A stretch of DNA of 56,584 nucleotides, taken from assembly GCA_963999645.1 (NCBI GenBank), contig CAXEUY010000012.1, positions 1-56,584 on the forward strand. Direction: 5' to 3'. Below the pieces are notes generated by a model, which worked only from the letters and a program-made list of their open reading frames with translations, searched no databases and was not told where the DNA came from. The position numbers were made by a program, and so were the translations under genes. Of this stretch, positions 1 to 9,365 are shown one piece after another (the first letter of the stretch is position 1; the number at the start of each line of letters is the position of its first letter). Source of the DNA: MedAcidi-G1 sp002294285. GTDB lineage: Bacteria; Actinomycetota; Acidimicrobiia; Acidimicrobiales; MedAcidi-G1.

Positions 1-356
1 TCTCCTTTGACTGTTCCAATAACTACTTTTCCAATAGGTTCTGCACCTGTTTCTGCCAAGAGTGGACGAAGAATGGCCATGCCAACTTTCATTGCATTTG
101 CTGCCAAAAGGACTTCAGGAACAAATAAGATGCCGTCGCGGAAGTCTTCGCCGACGATTTTCATTCCATCAACTAGAGCATCATCGAGTACTTTTTTTGC
201 TTCCCATCCTCTAGACAAAAGAATTTCTGTTCCTTCTCCTATTTCGTCACCCAAGCCGTCATAAAGGTCATCATGCATTTGTGCAACTAAATCATCATCA
301 GAAAGACTTGAAAGATCTATATCTTCAATTTCAGAATTGTTCGTCTCTTCGCTCAT
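1..356 (-). CDS. Corrinoid methyl-carrier protein (MtbC/MtgC-like), partial
   Basis: The gene starts with ATG at 356 and runs off the left edge, so only the first 118 residues are visible; the family is about 210-220 residues. Those residues form the helical cap domain of methyltransferase-cognate corrinoid proteins, including GMKIVGEDFRDG and LFVPEVLLAANAMK, which match the usual GMKIVGxxFxxGxxFLPExxxAAxAM pattern. The cobalamin-binding DxHxxG loop would lie outside the window. Such proteins accept a methyl group from an MttB-type methyltransferase and pass it on; an MttB-family gene lies at 16068-17603. It is divergent from the IclR gene, with a shared 154-base promoter region. The acidic N-terminus (residues 2-24) is typical. 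The family call is firm; the substrate is not determined. Confidence 0.85.
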   Translation of the reverse strand, partial: MSEETNNSEIEDIDLSSLSDDDLVAQMHDDLYDGLGDEIGEGTEILLSRGWEAKKVLDDALVDGMKIVGEDFRDGILFVPEVLLAANAMKVGMAILRPLLAETGAEPIGKVVIGTVKG

Positions 357-394
357 TTGAACTCCGATCTAACTAAAACCATTTTTGATATTTT

Positions 395-480
395 CCGTTA
401 TGTGGGAAAGCATTATTCTCTATAATTTAACATTTTGGTTGCTAAAATTCATGTTTTGCGATTTTCTTCCCACATGCCGG
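395..480. promoter_or_regulatory. Inverted pair of 15-bp sites, candidate IclR operator
   Basis: The intergenic region between the corrinoid gene and the IclR gene carries CCGTTATGTGGGAAA at 395-409 and, inverted, CTTCCCACATGCCGG at 466-480. Read on the same strand the two agree in 12 of 15 positions around ATGTGGGAA. The copies lie 56 bases apart between two divergent starts, the usual setting for an autoregulating IclR protein. Binding by this regulator is inference. Confidence 0.5.
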
Positions 481-510
481 TAAATTATTTTTACGCTAAA
501 AAGGCACAAA

Positions 511-1260
511 ATGTCCACAGTTCAAAGTATTGATAGGGCTTTTCAGATTCTTCGAGCATTATCTGAGAAAGCCGGAGGAATAACTGATATATCAAGACGT
601 GTTGGATTACCAACATCAACTGTTGCACGTTTGTTGTCAGCTTTAGAAGAGTCAGATGTAATAGAGCGCGTAGCGGGTGGATATGAGTACAAACTTGGTC
701 CTCGGATTCTTCAAATGGCTACCCAATCAAATCAAAATGAAACTCTTTTATCTATGGCAAGGCCTCATATGGTTAATTTGGTAGAAAAATTGTACGAAAA
801 TGCAGGCCTTTCGGTTCCTAGCGGCTATGAAGTTCAGTATTTGGGACAGGTTAACTGTGCTAACCCAGTCCAAATACGTGATTGGACTGGGACACGGTTA
901 CCAATGCATGTAGTCCCATCCGGTTTAGTTTCATTAGCTCACTTGCCTATTGAAACTGTTCAGATGTTTTTAGATAGAAAATTGGAAAGATTTACAACGA
1001 ATACTGTTGTAAATAAGAATGAAGTTTTACAGCGCTTAGAAAAAATCAAAGAAGAGGGATTTTGCTGGTGTATTGAAGAGTTTTCTGAGGGAATTAATTC
1101 TGTTGCAGCCCCGGTTTTTTCAAAAGATAGAAATGTTATTGGAGCACTGCATGTTCATGGTCCAAGTTATAGGTTTCCGGATAAAGCGACGAAAAAGATA
1201 GTTTCGAATTTGGTACTTAAAGAAGCGAAGAAAATGTCGCAAGAACTAAGTCAGAAATAA
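511..1260 (+). CDS. IclR-family transcriptional regulator
   Basis: This 249-residue protein has the family's two parts: an N-terminal winged helix-turn-helix (about residues 18-62, with TDISRRVGLPTSTVARLLSAL) and a C-terminal effector-binding domain (about 80-245, ending with GVNS-like EGINSVAAPVF and IGALHVHGPSYRF). The start ATG follows AAAAAGG with a 6-base spacer. It is divergent from the corrinoid protein and upstream of the dimethylglycine dehydrogenase-like gene and etfBA. It probably controls one or both in response to a small organic ligand. An inverted repeat upstream could be its operator. The family is clear; the ligand is unknown. Confidence 0.92.
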   Translation: MSTVQSIDRAFQILRALSEKAGGITDISRRVGLPTSTVARLLSALEESDVIERVAGGYEYKLGPRILQMATQSNQNETLLSMARPHMVNLVEKLYENAGLSVPSGYEVQYLGQVNCANPVQIRDWTGTRLPMHVVPSGLVSLAHLPIETVQMFLDRKLERFTTNTVVNKNEVLQRLEKIKEEGFCWCIEEFSEGINSVAAPVFSKDRNVIGALHVHGPSYRFPDKATKKIVSNLVLKEAKKMSQELSQK

Positions 1261-1389
1261 TATTACTTCGTGCCGAATCAGACTTATTTAAGATTAATTA
1301 GGTAACCTTTCACGTTCGGTTTATTACATTTTTTTGCAAATAATAAGGAGAGACTAAGTATTTATTACTGAGTCTATTAGGAGTAAATT

Positions 1390-3912
1390 GTGAGCGATTT
1401 TCCAGAAAACGCGAAAGTAGTTGTTATAGGAGCGGGTATTGTAGGCAACTGTCTTGTGGGTCATTTATCAGATCTAGGTTGGAACGATATTGTCCAAATA
1501 GATAAAGGCCCTTTGCCTAATCCGGGTGGTTCAACCGGTCATGCATCGAATTTTATTTTTCCAGTAGACCACAATAAGGAAATGGCTCTGTTGACCTATG
1601 AATCACAAAAACAATATGGAGATCTTGGGTTACAAAATGTCCCGGGTGGGATAGAAGTGGCTCGTGATGAAGTTCGCCTTGAGGAATTTAGAAGAAGGAT
1701 GACATCAGCAAAAGCTTGGGGCATTGAATCTGAGATTTTAACTCCATCACAAGTGAAGGAGTTGGTCCCATTTATAAACGAGGAAATCATAATTGGAGGT
1801 TTTTACACCCCAAGTGTTTCCGTGGTTGACTCTTTAGAAACAGGTACACAAATGAGACAAAAAGCCCAAGAAGCTGGCAGTCTCAAAGTTTTCGCTAATA
1901 CAGAAGTTTTAGATATTGAAACCACAGAAGATGCGGTTGGTATATCAAGAGTAACTGCCGTGGTTACAACAAGAGGACGTATTGAGGCCGAGTATGTAGT
2001 TATTGCTTGTGGGGTTTGGTCTAATCGGGTAGCCAATATGGCAGGTGCAACAATTCCTTTGACCCCTGCAGTCCATCAGATGGCCGATGTGGGACCAATT
2101 GATGTATTAGCAGAAACGAACAGTGAAATTGGTTATCCAATCGTTCGAGATATGGACACTTTTTGTTATGAAAGACAGACTGCAGGTTCTATGGAAGTGG
2201 GTTCTTATGCTCACAGACCAATTCTTCACCACCCAGATTCAATTCCTTCAAATGAGGAAGCGGCTCTATCTCCAACCGAACTTCCTTTAAGTCAGGATGA
2301 TTTTGATCCACAGATGGAACAAGCAATTGAGTTGATGGAGATGTTAGGTGATGCTGAAATAAAATACGCGATTGATGGCCTGCTGTCACTTACTCCTGAT
2401 GCCATGCCTGTTCTCGGTGAGACAGTTGAAGTAGAGAATTTGTGGTCGGCTGCAGCAGTTTGGGTCAAAGAAGGACCAGGTATTGCTCAATTAATTGCGG
2501 AGTGGATGACTTATGGTTATCCACATATCACTGACCCTCATGGTTCCGATATTGCACGCTTATATCCCGAAGAGCGCGACTATGACCATATTTGTGAACG
2601 TGCTTCAGAACATTTCAATAAAACTTATGGAATTGTTCACCCAAGTGAACAGTGGGAAAGCAATAGAGGTCAAGCAAAGAGTCCTTTCTATTCGCGCGAA
2701 GAAGAATTGGGTGCAGTTTTCTTTGAAGCACGAGTTTGGGAACGCCCACAGTGGTATGAACACAATGCAGCATTAGTTGAAAAGTATGGAATTAAGGAAC
2801 GAGATACAGAGTGGGACAGTAGGTGGTGGTCACCTATTATAAATGCTGAACATTTGGCACTTCGTGAAAACGTTGGGATGGTTGACCTAAGTGCATTTCA
2901 AATTTTTGATATCACAGGACCCGGTGCAATTGAATTTGCAGAGTATTTAGCTGTAAATAAAATAGATGTTCCAATTGGTAGAGCTGTCTACACGCCTTGG
3001 CTTACACAAAATGGTGGCTTTCATTCTGATTTAACGATGATGCGTCTCGGTGAAGAGCATGTTCGTGTTGTTACTGGAGCTTTTGATGGTGGCCGTGATC
3101 TTTTTTGGATGCGTAAACATATGCCTAGAGATGGTTCAGTTGTTTTGACTGATAGGACTAGAGAAATCTGCACTATCGGTTTGTGGGGACCTAATGCCCC
3201 AGAAGTTTTACAGCATTTAACAAATGTTGATCTAACCCAAGAGGGCTCTCCATATGGGCACGTTATTGATGCTGAGATAGCGGGATTGGAGTGTAGTCTC
3301 TTCCGAATTTCATATGTAGGCGACACAGGTTGGGAGATTTATGTTTCATGGGAAGATGGACCAGCTTTATGGGATGCATTATGGGAAACAGGTCAAGAAT
3401 TTGGGATAGTTCCTGTAGGTATAGGTGTTTATGGTCTCACTGGAAGAATGGAAAAGAGCTACAGATTGATGGGTGCAGAACTTGAATCTGAATACAATCC
3501 AGTTGAAGCAGGTTTGGCAAGACCAAAAGTGAAAGCAGCAAATTTTATTGGGAAAGAGCCATACTTGAAAATGCGTGATGAAGACCCATCGGCTACTCTT
3601 TGCACACTTACGTTAACTGACCAGACTGATTCACAAGGCAGGCAACGTTATATGCAAGGTGGTAATGAGCCGATTTTGACACTTGATAATGAACGGATCC
3701 TCGATTCAAAGGGACGAGTATCAAGGGTTACAACCGCGGGTCATGCTCCGTCAGTAGGAGAGTATGTTCTAATGTCCTATTTGCCTCCTGAGCATGCTGA
3801 AGTAGGAACAAAATTGCAGGTGATGTATATGAATGAGTTATTCCCTGTTGAAGTCGCAGTTGTTGGTCCTGGAGGAATATTCGATCCGGATGACTCAAGA
3901 ATGAAGAGCTGA
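1390..3912 (+). CDS. Dimethylglycine/sarcosine dehydrogenase-like FAD protein with GcvT domain
   Basis: This 840-residue enzyme joins a DAO-type FAD domain (about 1-400; GAGIVG at residues 14-19) to a folate-binding aminomethyltransferase (GcvT) fold (about 440-835), the layout of dimethylglycine and sarcosine dehydrogenases. STGHASN (His51) sits where DMGDH carries the histidine that binds FAD covalently. In the GcvT part GGFHSDLTM keeps the folate-contacting Asp region. The expected reaction is oxidative N-demethylation of a methylated amine, with the one-carbon unit going to tetrahydrofolate and electrons to ETF. The start is GTG with TAGGAG eight bases upstream. The etfBA genes follow after 5 bases, which supports ETF as acceptor. 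The exact substrate is open; a paralogue lies at 13610-16054. Confidence 0.85.
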   Translation: MSDFPENAKVVVIGAGIVGNCLVGHLSDLGWNDIVQIDKGPLPNPGGSTGHASNFIFPVDHNKEMALLTYESQKQYGDLGLQNVPGGIEVARDEVRLEEFRRRMTSAKAWGIESEILTPSQVKELVPFINEEIIIGGFYTPSVSVVDSLETGTQMRQKAQEAGSLKVFANTEVLDIETTEDAVGISRVTAVVTTRGRIEAEYVVIACGVWSNRVANMAGATIPLTPAVHQMADVGPIDVLAETNSEIGYPIVRDMDTFCYERQTAGSMEVGSYAHRPILHHPDSIPSNEEAALSPTELPLSQDDFDPQMEQAIELMEMLGDAEIKYAIDGLLSLTPDAMPVLGETVEVENLWSAAAVWVKEGPGIAQLIAEWMTYGYPHITDPHGSDIARLYPEERDYDHICERASEHFNKTYGIVHPSEQWESNRGQAKSPFYSREEELGAVFFEARVWERPQWYEHNAALVEKYGIKERDTEWDSRWWSPIINAEHLALRENVGMVDLSAFQIFDITGPGAIEFAEYLAVNKIDVPIGRAVYTPWLTQNGGFHSDLTMMRLGEEHVRVVTGAFDGGRDLFWMRKHMPRDGSVVLTDRTREICTIGLWGPNAPEVLQHLTNVDLTQEGSPYGHVIDAEIAGLECSLFRISYVGDTGWEIYVSWEDGPALWDALWETGQEFGIVPVGIGVYGLTGRMEKSYRLMGAELESEYNPVEAGLARPKVKAANFIGKEPYLKMRDEDPSATLCTLTLTDQTDSQGRQRYMQGGNEPILTLDNERILDSKGRVSRVTTAGHAPSVGEYVLMSYLPPEHAEVGTKLQVMYMNELFPVEVAVVGPGGIFDPDDSRMKS

Positions 3913-3917
3913 TCTAA

Positions 3918-4685
3918 TTGAAAATTCTTGTCTGTGTTAAAAGAGTTCCAGCTCCAGGAGCGAGAATTAATGTTACTGATGACGGCTTCGAAGTAGATGC
4001 TACTCATTTAGGATTTACAACTAGTCCACATGAAGAGTGTGCGGTTGAAGAAGCAGTTCAACTAGCAGAGGCTCATGGTGGTGAAGTGACTGCGATTACC
4101 TTGGGCCCTGAAGCAGCTGAAGAGCAACTTCGCTATGCAGCAAGTGTAGGAGTTCAAAATCTAATCCTTCTCCCCATAGATGAGCCAGATTGGGACCCGC
4201 AAAAAACAGCAGATGCTTTGACTAAAGCAATCAGAGAAATAGAAACTTCCGAGGGTATTTTCGATTTGATTCTTTTTGGAAATGAATCGGCAGATGCAGG
4301 AGGTTTTCAAGTCGGTATTCGTGTATCTCATCAGTTGGAAAGACCCATTGTAAATGGGATTAAAAATATCGAAATCTCTGGTGATGAAATCCAAGCTCAA
4401 AGAGAAATAGATGGTGGGTTTGAAGTTTACAAATTGAGAATGCCTGCTGCGTTAGGGGTTAAGGAAGGCATTAATCTCCCTCGTTATCCGACCATGAAAG
4501 GTCGTTTAGCTTCAAAAAAAGCAGAATTAAAATCGCTTCAGTTTTCAGCTGAAAATGGCGGTCAAAAAAGAGACAAGCTTCATCGACCTGAAGAGCAAGT
4601 TAGTGAAACTGTAATTTTGGGTAAAGGTCCTGAAGCAGCTCCAGCAATAGTGGATCTTCTCGAAGAGCTAGGGGTTCTTCAATGA
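3918..4685 (+). CDS. etfB: Electron transfer flavoprotein subunit beta
   Basis: This 255-residue protein begins KILVCVKRVPAPGARI, the standard ETF-beta N-terminus, and continues with the nucleotide-binding fold and the LGVKEGINLPRYPTMKGR segment of this subunit. The start is TTG, five bases after the stop of the dehydrogenase gene, and the end overlaps etfA by four bases (ATGA), so the three genes are translationally linked. ETF takes electrons from flavin dehydrogenases and passes them to ETF:quinone oxidoreductase, which is not in the window. The many acyl-CoA dehydrogenases of the window could also use it, but its place points first to the dimethylglycine dehydrogenase-like enzyme. Confidence 0.95.
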   Translation: MKILVCVKRVPAPGARINVTDDGFEVDATHLGFTTSPHEECAVEEAVQLAEAHGGEVTAITLGPEAAEEQLRYAASVGVQNLILLPIDEPDWDPQKTADALTKAIREIETSEGIFDLILFGNESADAGGFQVGIRVSHQLERPIVNGIKNIEISGDEIQAQREIDGGFEVYKLRMPAALGVKEGINLPRYPTMKGRLASKKAELKSLQFSAENGGQKRDKLHRPEEQVSETVILGKGPEAAPAIVDLLEELGVLQ

Positions 4686-5659
4686 CGCTTTTAGTTCTTT
4701 GTGATCATGACCGTGGCGCGCTGCATGATTCAGTATTCGAAGCTTTAACTTTCGCAAAGTCCATCGCGGATGAAACAAATACTTCAATCCAAGCTGTACT
4801 TATTGGTCAGGGATCTGAAGAAGCAGTTGAGTCTCTTCTTTCTTTTGGTGTTGAGACAGTAAATGTTGCTTCGCATGATTCTTTAACTGATTATGGACCA
4901 GAAATTTGGGGCGAGACTCTTGCACAGATGGTGGATTCAACTTCAGCAAAAATAGTTACAGCATGTGGCACAGATAGAGGAAATGAAGTGCTTGCACATG
5001 TTGCAGCACGATTGAACATGCCTTTTTTGGCGAATTGCCGAAATGTTAGAATTGAAAATGAAACATGTTTTGCAACAAGGATCCAATGGGGGGGTTCGTT
5101 GCTGGAAGACGTTAGTTCTGATGCGGAAATACAAATTTTTTCAGTTGAACATCATTCGATAACTCCAGAGCCTCTAGACCATGCAGGAAACGGAACAGTT
5201 GTAGAATTCTTGCCTGAACTTGATCCGAAGTTTGACAGGACAATAGTCGTTGACAGAGTGGTTAGAACTCACGGAATTACACTCACGACCGCACCAGTTG
5301 TAGTAGGAGGAGGGCGTGGTGTTGGGTCAGCAGAAGGTTTTCAATCTCTTGAGGAGTTAGCAGAAGAAATAGGTGGAGTGGTGGGCTGTTCGCGAGCGGT
5401 TACAAACAATGGATGGAGACCGCATAGTGATCAGGTTGGCCAGACTGGTACTAGAATTGCACCAGAGATTTATATAGCCAGCGGAATTTCAGGAGCTATC
5501 CAACACTGGGTTGGGGCGATGGCAGCTAAAAATATTCTGGCGATAAACACTGATCCGGAAGCAAATATGGTCGTAAAGGCTGGTTATGCGGTGTTGGGTG
5601 ATCTGCACGAGGTGATTCCAGCAATCACAGAAGAGATTCGTAATAGGCGTTCTAAGTAA
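4682..5659 (+). CDS. etfA: Electron transfer flavoprotein subunit alpha
   Basis: This 325-residue protein has the ETF-alpha architecture: an N-terminal alpha/beta domain (about 1-190) and a C-terminal FAD domain (about 200-325) with the signatures VVGGGRGVGS, GQTGTRIAPEIYIASGISG and INTDPEANMVVKAGY. It overlaps etfB by four bases. It carries the FAD of the EtfAB dimer. It ends five bases from the converging DUF1015 gene, with no room for an intrinsic terminator between them. Confidence 0.95.
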   Translation: MTLLVLCDHDRGALHDSVFEALTFAKSIADETNTSIQAVLIGQGSEEAVESLLSFGVETVNVASHDSLTDYGPEIWGETLAQMVDSTSAKIVTACGTDRGNEVLAHVAARLNMPFLANCRNVRIENETCFATRIQWGGSLLEDVSSDAEIQIFSVEHHSITPEPLDHAGNGTVVEFLPELDPKFDRTIVVDRVVRTHGITLTTAPVVVGGGRGVGSAEGFQSLEELAEEIGGVVGCSRAVTNNGWRPHSDQVGQTGTRIAPEIYIASGISGAIQHWVGAMAAKNILAINTDPEANMVVKAGYAVLGDLHEVIPAITEEIRNRRSK

Positions 5660-5664
5660 ATCTA

Positions 5665-6900
5665 CTAGTAGCTGTTTAATTCTCTTTCCAGATTTCTTAC
5701 AAACACTCCAGATCTGGGTTTAGGCATCAGGTATGAAGACTTAGGAGGCATCAATTCACCAGCTTCAGCTACTGCCATTAGGTCATCAATAGTTAGAGGG
5801 TGCAATATGAAACCAACCCAAGAATCTGACTGACATCGTTCTTTTACTACATCTATACCCAAAGGACCGGGAACATAGTCAATTAACTTATGAGTTCCAG
5901 GATTTTCAACTTCAAAAATTGGGCCAAGGATTTCATCCTGCAATATTGAGACATCTAGTTGATCAACCAAACTAGAACCACGAGATTCGGGAAGAGTCAA
6001 ACGGTACCATTCGTGATTCAAAAGAACCCCTATTTCCCCAGCATGTCTTGGTATTGCTTCATGTTCCACCTTCGTCATTTCACATACTGAATTAATTTCC
6101 TCTAAAAGTTCCTCGTTGCTTCTACCTTTTGGATCGCCTACTCTCCGGTGGAAAGGTAGAACTAGCATTTCGTTGTTTGGAAAAAGCACTGCTTGGGTCC
6201 ACTTTAAAGGGTCGTAATTTTCAACTGAATTTCTTAATGCTTCTTCTGCAGCAGCCATTCGGTGATGCCCATCAGTTATGTATAAAATTTTCCCTTCTAA
6301 AAGCGTTGACAGTTCATCCACATCTTTTCCAGAAATTCTCCAAACCGTTTGTTTCATCATTTCATTTTCTGTCAAAAGAACCGGATCACTTAGTGTGTAT
6401 TTATTGATCGCTTTTTCGAGATATTGATCGTTTTGGTAAGTCAAAGAAATCGGACTCGATGAAGCTCCGACTGTAACTAGATGGCGAGACATAAGTTTAG
6501 AGCGTTCAGGTCTGACTTTCTCATGTCTCAAAATTTGAAGATTTTCATTACCTTCAACAGGAACCAGACCAACAATTCCTGTCTGCGAATGAGAGGTCCC
6601 GTTATATGGAATTTCAATTTTGTAAATGAAAAGGGAAGGTGTATCAAAAAACTGGTAAACATCGTTTTCATAAAGCAACTCCATAGATTTCTTGCATTCA
6701 AGCAAGAGTTGTTCTATATCATTCTTTTGGCCCTCTGGCAGATCTTCCGAAGATCGTGTGACATTTAGAAAACTAAGCGGGTTTTCTGAAATTATTTCCG
6801 CTCTTTGCTCTGGGCTGTAGGAATCGTAAGGTCCTGTAGTTACTTTTTCTACCCATTCGGGCTTTACCACGAGACCGGGAAACGGGTTTAGTTTAGGCAT
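5665..6900 (-). CDS. DUF1015 family protein
   Basis: This 411-residue protein has the DUF1015 hallmarks: an N-terminal PFPGLVVKPEW...GPYDSYSPEQR section and the central ITDGHHRMAAAEEAL motif (about residues 210-224). It is a ParB/sulfiredoxin-superfamily relative with no firmly assigned reaction in most bacteria. Its start lies two bases downstream of the serA stop, so the two are cotranscribed. DUF1015 genes beside serA or serC are a recurring arrangement, and some relatives are ADP-dependent serine kinases of the SbnI/SerK type, in which related motifs occur. A role in serine or phosphoserine metabolism is therefore likely but unproven. Confidence 0.85.
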   Translation of the reverse strand: MPKLNPFPGLVVKPEWVEKVTTGPYDSYSPEQRAEIISENPLSFLNVTRSSEDLPEGQKNDIEQLLLECKKSMELLYENDVYQFFDTPSLFIYKIEIPYNGTSHSQTGIVGLVPVEGNENLQILRHEKVRPERSKLMSRHLVTVGASSSPISLTYQNDQYLEKAINKYTLSDPVLLTENEMMKQTVWRISGKDVDELSTLLEGKILYITDGHHRMAAAEEALRNSVENYDPLKWTQAVLFPNNEMLVLPFHRRVGDPKGRSNEELLEEINSVCEMTKVEHEAIPRHAGEIGVLLNHEWYRLTLPESRGSSLVDQLDVSILQDEILGPIFEVENPGTHKLIDYVPGPLGIDVVKERCQSDSWVGFILHPLTIDDLMAVAEAGELMPPKSSYLMPKPRSGVFVRNLERELNSY

Positions 6901-6902
6901 AA

Positions 6903-8105
6903 TTAACGATTACTCAACTGGACATGAATGACATTATTAATTTGTTTCAGTTGCATAAGTGCATCTTTTGAAACCTCGCCTGATACATCGATTGTCGCTA
7001 GCGCAGCTTTCGAGCCTTCAAAAATTTTGTTCTGCATTGTTTCAACATTTAGATCCTCTTTTCTGAAGATTTCGAAGATCTCAGCTAAAACACCCACCTT
7101 GTCATAGTGTCTTATTGTCAAAGTTGAACTACCGATTCTTTCTTTGGCCATGTTTACACAATTAATAACATTCCCATCGCGGAATGAATCTATGACTTCA
7201 ATTGTTTTTTCTACGGTCGCATCTTGTGCTTGTTGAGTTGACGCTCCTATGTGATGGGTACCAATTACATTTGGATGTTCGGCGAGTTTCGACGAAAAGT
7301 CTCCAGTTCCCGTTGTTGGTTCATCACAAAAAACATCCAAACCTGCTCGGATATCTTTCTCATCGAGAGCATCAAGAAGAGCATCCTCATTAATTATTTC
7401 TCCACGACTTGTGTTAATAAGAATTGAACCCGGTTTCATCAATTGTAGAAATTCCTTGTCAACGAAATTTTTGGTTTCAGAGTCGCTAGGTATATGTATT
7501 GAAATGACATCAGATTCTTCAGTTAAGTCCTCTATCGTGTCGACGAGTTTTATGCCAGTTGAACGAATTTTTGATTCGGCTTCTGGTTTACGGGTTGCTT
7601 TTTTAGCGATAACTGTCATTCCGAAGGATTTAGCTCTTTCAGCGACCGCTAACCCAATCTCACCTAAGCCAATAATCCCAATGGTTTTACCAAACAACCC
7701 TTGAGCTTTGCTGTACATTTTTTTGTTCCACTTACCTTCTTTGAGGTCTGCTGTGGCTGATGGGATGTGACGATCAATAGCGATCATAAGTCCCATAGTT
7801 AACTCGGCTACTGCGATAGAATTTGTTCCGGGTACATTACAAACATAGACACCAAAATCAGCTGCCGCTTGACAGTCGATTGTGTTTACTCCGGCTCCCG
7901 AACGAACGACAAGGCCTAACGAATCAGATTTCTCAAATACTTCAGAAGTTACTTCTGTGCTTCTAACCACTAGAACTTCTATACCTGAGATTTTTTCAGG
8001 AATTTGCTCTGCAGACAGATCAGGCTCAACGATACATTCGTAATTTTTTTCACGGAGGATCTCGATCTTGTCCTCCGGAAGTGAATCGGCTATAAGTATC
8101 TTCAT
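6903..8105 (-). CDS. serA: D-3-phosphoglycerate dehydrogenase
   Basis: This 400-residue protein has the D-2-hydroxyacid dehydrogenase fold: a substrate domain, a Rossmann motif GIIGLGEIGLAVAERA at about residues 142-157, the active-site Arg in NTSRGEI, and the His-bearing HHIGAS near residue 290. A C-terminal ACT domain (about 325-400) indicates allosteric control, as in the short SerA class. It would oxidise 3-phosphoglycerate as the first step of serine synthesis. The start follows GAGGAG with a 5-6 base spacer. Serine and glycine supply one-carbon units, which fits a genome rich in folate-linked demethylases. A different hydroxyacid substrate cannot be excluded, but the ACT domain favours SerA. 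Confidence 0.88.
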   Translation of the reverse strand: MKILIADSLPEDKIEILREKNYECIVEPDLSAEQIPEKISGIEVLVVRSTEVTSEVFEKSDSLGLVVRSGAGVNTIDCQAAADFGVYVCNVPGTNSIAVAELTMGLMIAIDRHIPSATADLKEGKWNKKMYSKAQGLFGKTIGIIGLGEIGLAVAERAKSFGMTVIAKKATRKPEAESKIRSTGIKLVDTIEDLTEESDVISIHIPSDSETKNFVDKEFLQLMKPGSILINTSRGEIINEDALLDALDEKDIRAGLDVFCDEPTTGTGDFSSKLAEHPNVIGTHHIGASTQQAQDATVEKTIEVIDSFRDGNVINCVNMAKERIGSSTLTIRHYDKVGVLAEIFEIFRKEDLNVETMQNKIFEGSKAALATIDVSGEVSKDALMQLKQINNVIHVQLSNR

Positions 8106-8204
8106 TTTTTCTCCTCAGTGCGCTACAACCGGTAATAAAACGGGAAGCAGGGACCCTCGGGATCAATACCAGTCTAGTCGGTTCTAAGGATTTTGAATTA
8201 TTTT

Positions 8205-9365
8205 TTATCGGCTGCGTGGGAGGCCAAGATGCCTTTCAGCGATGTTGTTTCGGTTGATTTCACTTGTTCCTCCATAGATCGTAGTAACAGGAGCATGACG
8301 AGCGTCATAGTCAATCCACCCAAATGCTGCTGCATCCTCTGCACCAAAACTTAAAAGACCTTCAGCTCCTGCCATTTGTTGGAACCAACCGACCACCTTC
8401 TGATATTCCTCAGAGGCATATATTTTTGCCATAGAACCCTCAACTCCCGGCATTCCTCCGGTTGCAGCTATCCATGCTGCCCTGAGAGTTAGTAGTTGTC
8501 CCACCTGGTTTATTATGGCTGTGCGGGCTATTCGTTCCCTCATGAGAGTGTTATTTATCATTAAGCTTTCGTTTTTAGACGGTGTGGTTTCAGCCCAGTT
8601 AATTGCATGTTTTAGAAGAGGCACTGCAGGGTTTGTTCCTCCCATAACGCCTCGCTCCAATGCCAAAGCAATTCCCATCACTGACCATCCATCGTCTACT
8701 TCACCCAAACGCCATTGGTCTTCCACTTCTACATTGTCGTAAAAAGTCGCATTGGTTCTTTCTGAAGCCATAGTAGGAACAGGTTGAATTTCAATTCCTG
8801 GAGTAGCCATAGGAACCATAAACATTGTCATCCCTTTATGTTTGGGCACCTCAGAATTAGTACGAGTTAATAAAAGAACCCAGTCTGACTCGTGGGCCAT
8901 TGTCGTCCACATCTTTTGTCCGTTTATTATCCACTTATCTCCAACTTTCTCAGCCTTCGTAGTGATTGAAGCAACGTCCGATCCATAATCTGGTTCGCTG
9001 TAACCTAGGCAACAATTATGTTTCCCAGTAAGTAACTTTTTAAGAATCTCTTCATGGTGAAATTCTGTTCCAACAGCATTGATGATCCCAGCAACCAGCA
9101 TTGTTACCGCTAGACCGTCATATGGCGCACCAGCTTTTTCGAGTTCATTGAACAAAAGGTACAACTCCACTGGGTCACGATCCCCGTAACCTGGCACCGC
9201 TCCTGCCAATAAACCTTCTGAAGCTAGAGCCTCATTAAAACTTTTATCATTGAATGTCCCTGTTTTATGCATTTTCGAAATTATTTCTGAAGTCAGATTA
9301 TTTTCGATGAAGCTTTTAACCTGAGAACGGAAATCAATTGCTTTTTCAGAGAGTTCAAAATCCAT
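8205..9365 (-). CDS. Acyl-CoA dehydrogenase, catalytic subunit of a probable heteromer
   Basis: This 386-residue protein has the full acyl-CoA dehydrogenase fold, with YSEPDYGSDVAS, WIINGQKMWTT and the C-terminal YGGTSEINRNNIAERHLG. In MCAD the catalytic Glu is in YEGT; here it is Gly, while LALERG in the middle of the protein puts a Glu where isovaleryl-CoA and long-chain dehydrogenases carry theirs. Its start overlaps the stop of a shorter, degenerate dehydrogenase (9365-10402) by one base. Such pairs form alpha2beta2 dehydrogenases in actinobacterial side-chain and sterol catabolism (FadE26/27 and FadE28/29 type). The heteromer is inference from pairing and residues; the substrate is unknown. 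Confidence 0.88.
   Translation of the reverse strand: MDFELSEKAIDFRSQVKSFIENNLTSEIISKMHKTGTFNDKSFNEALASEGLLAGAVPGYGDRDPVELYLLFNELEKAGAPYDGLAVTMLVAGIINAVGTEFHHEEILKKLLTGKHNCCLGYSEPDYGSDVASITTKAEKVGDKWIINGQKMWTTMAHESDWVLLLTRTNSEVPKHKGMTMFMVPMATPGIEIQPVPTMASERTNATFYDNVEVEDQWRLGEVDDGWSVMGIALALERGVMGGTNPAVPLLKHAINWAETTPSKNESLMINNTLMRERIARTAIINQVGQLLTLRAAWIAATGGMPGVEGSMAKIYASEEYQKVVGWFQQMAGAEGLLSFGAEDAAAFGWIDYDARHAPVTTIYGGTSEINRNNIAERHLGLPRSR

Noticed and set aside
357..510. Cobalamin riboswitch before the corrinoid gene
   Set aside because: I see no B12-box-like sequence and the 154-base region is too short and AT-rich; an inverted protein-type site explains it better.
8106..8204. Riboswitch or attenuator upstream of serA
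   Set aside because: There is a GC-rich patch with CCCGAGGG self-complementarity, but no recognisable riboswitch class; too little to call.
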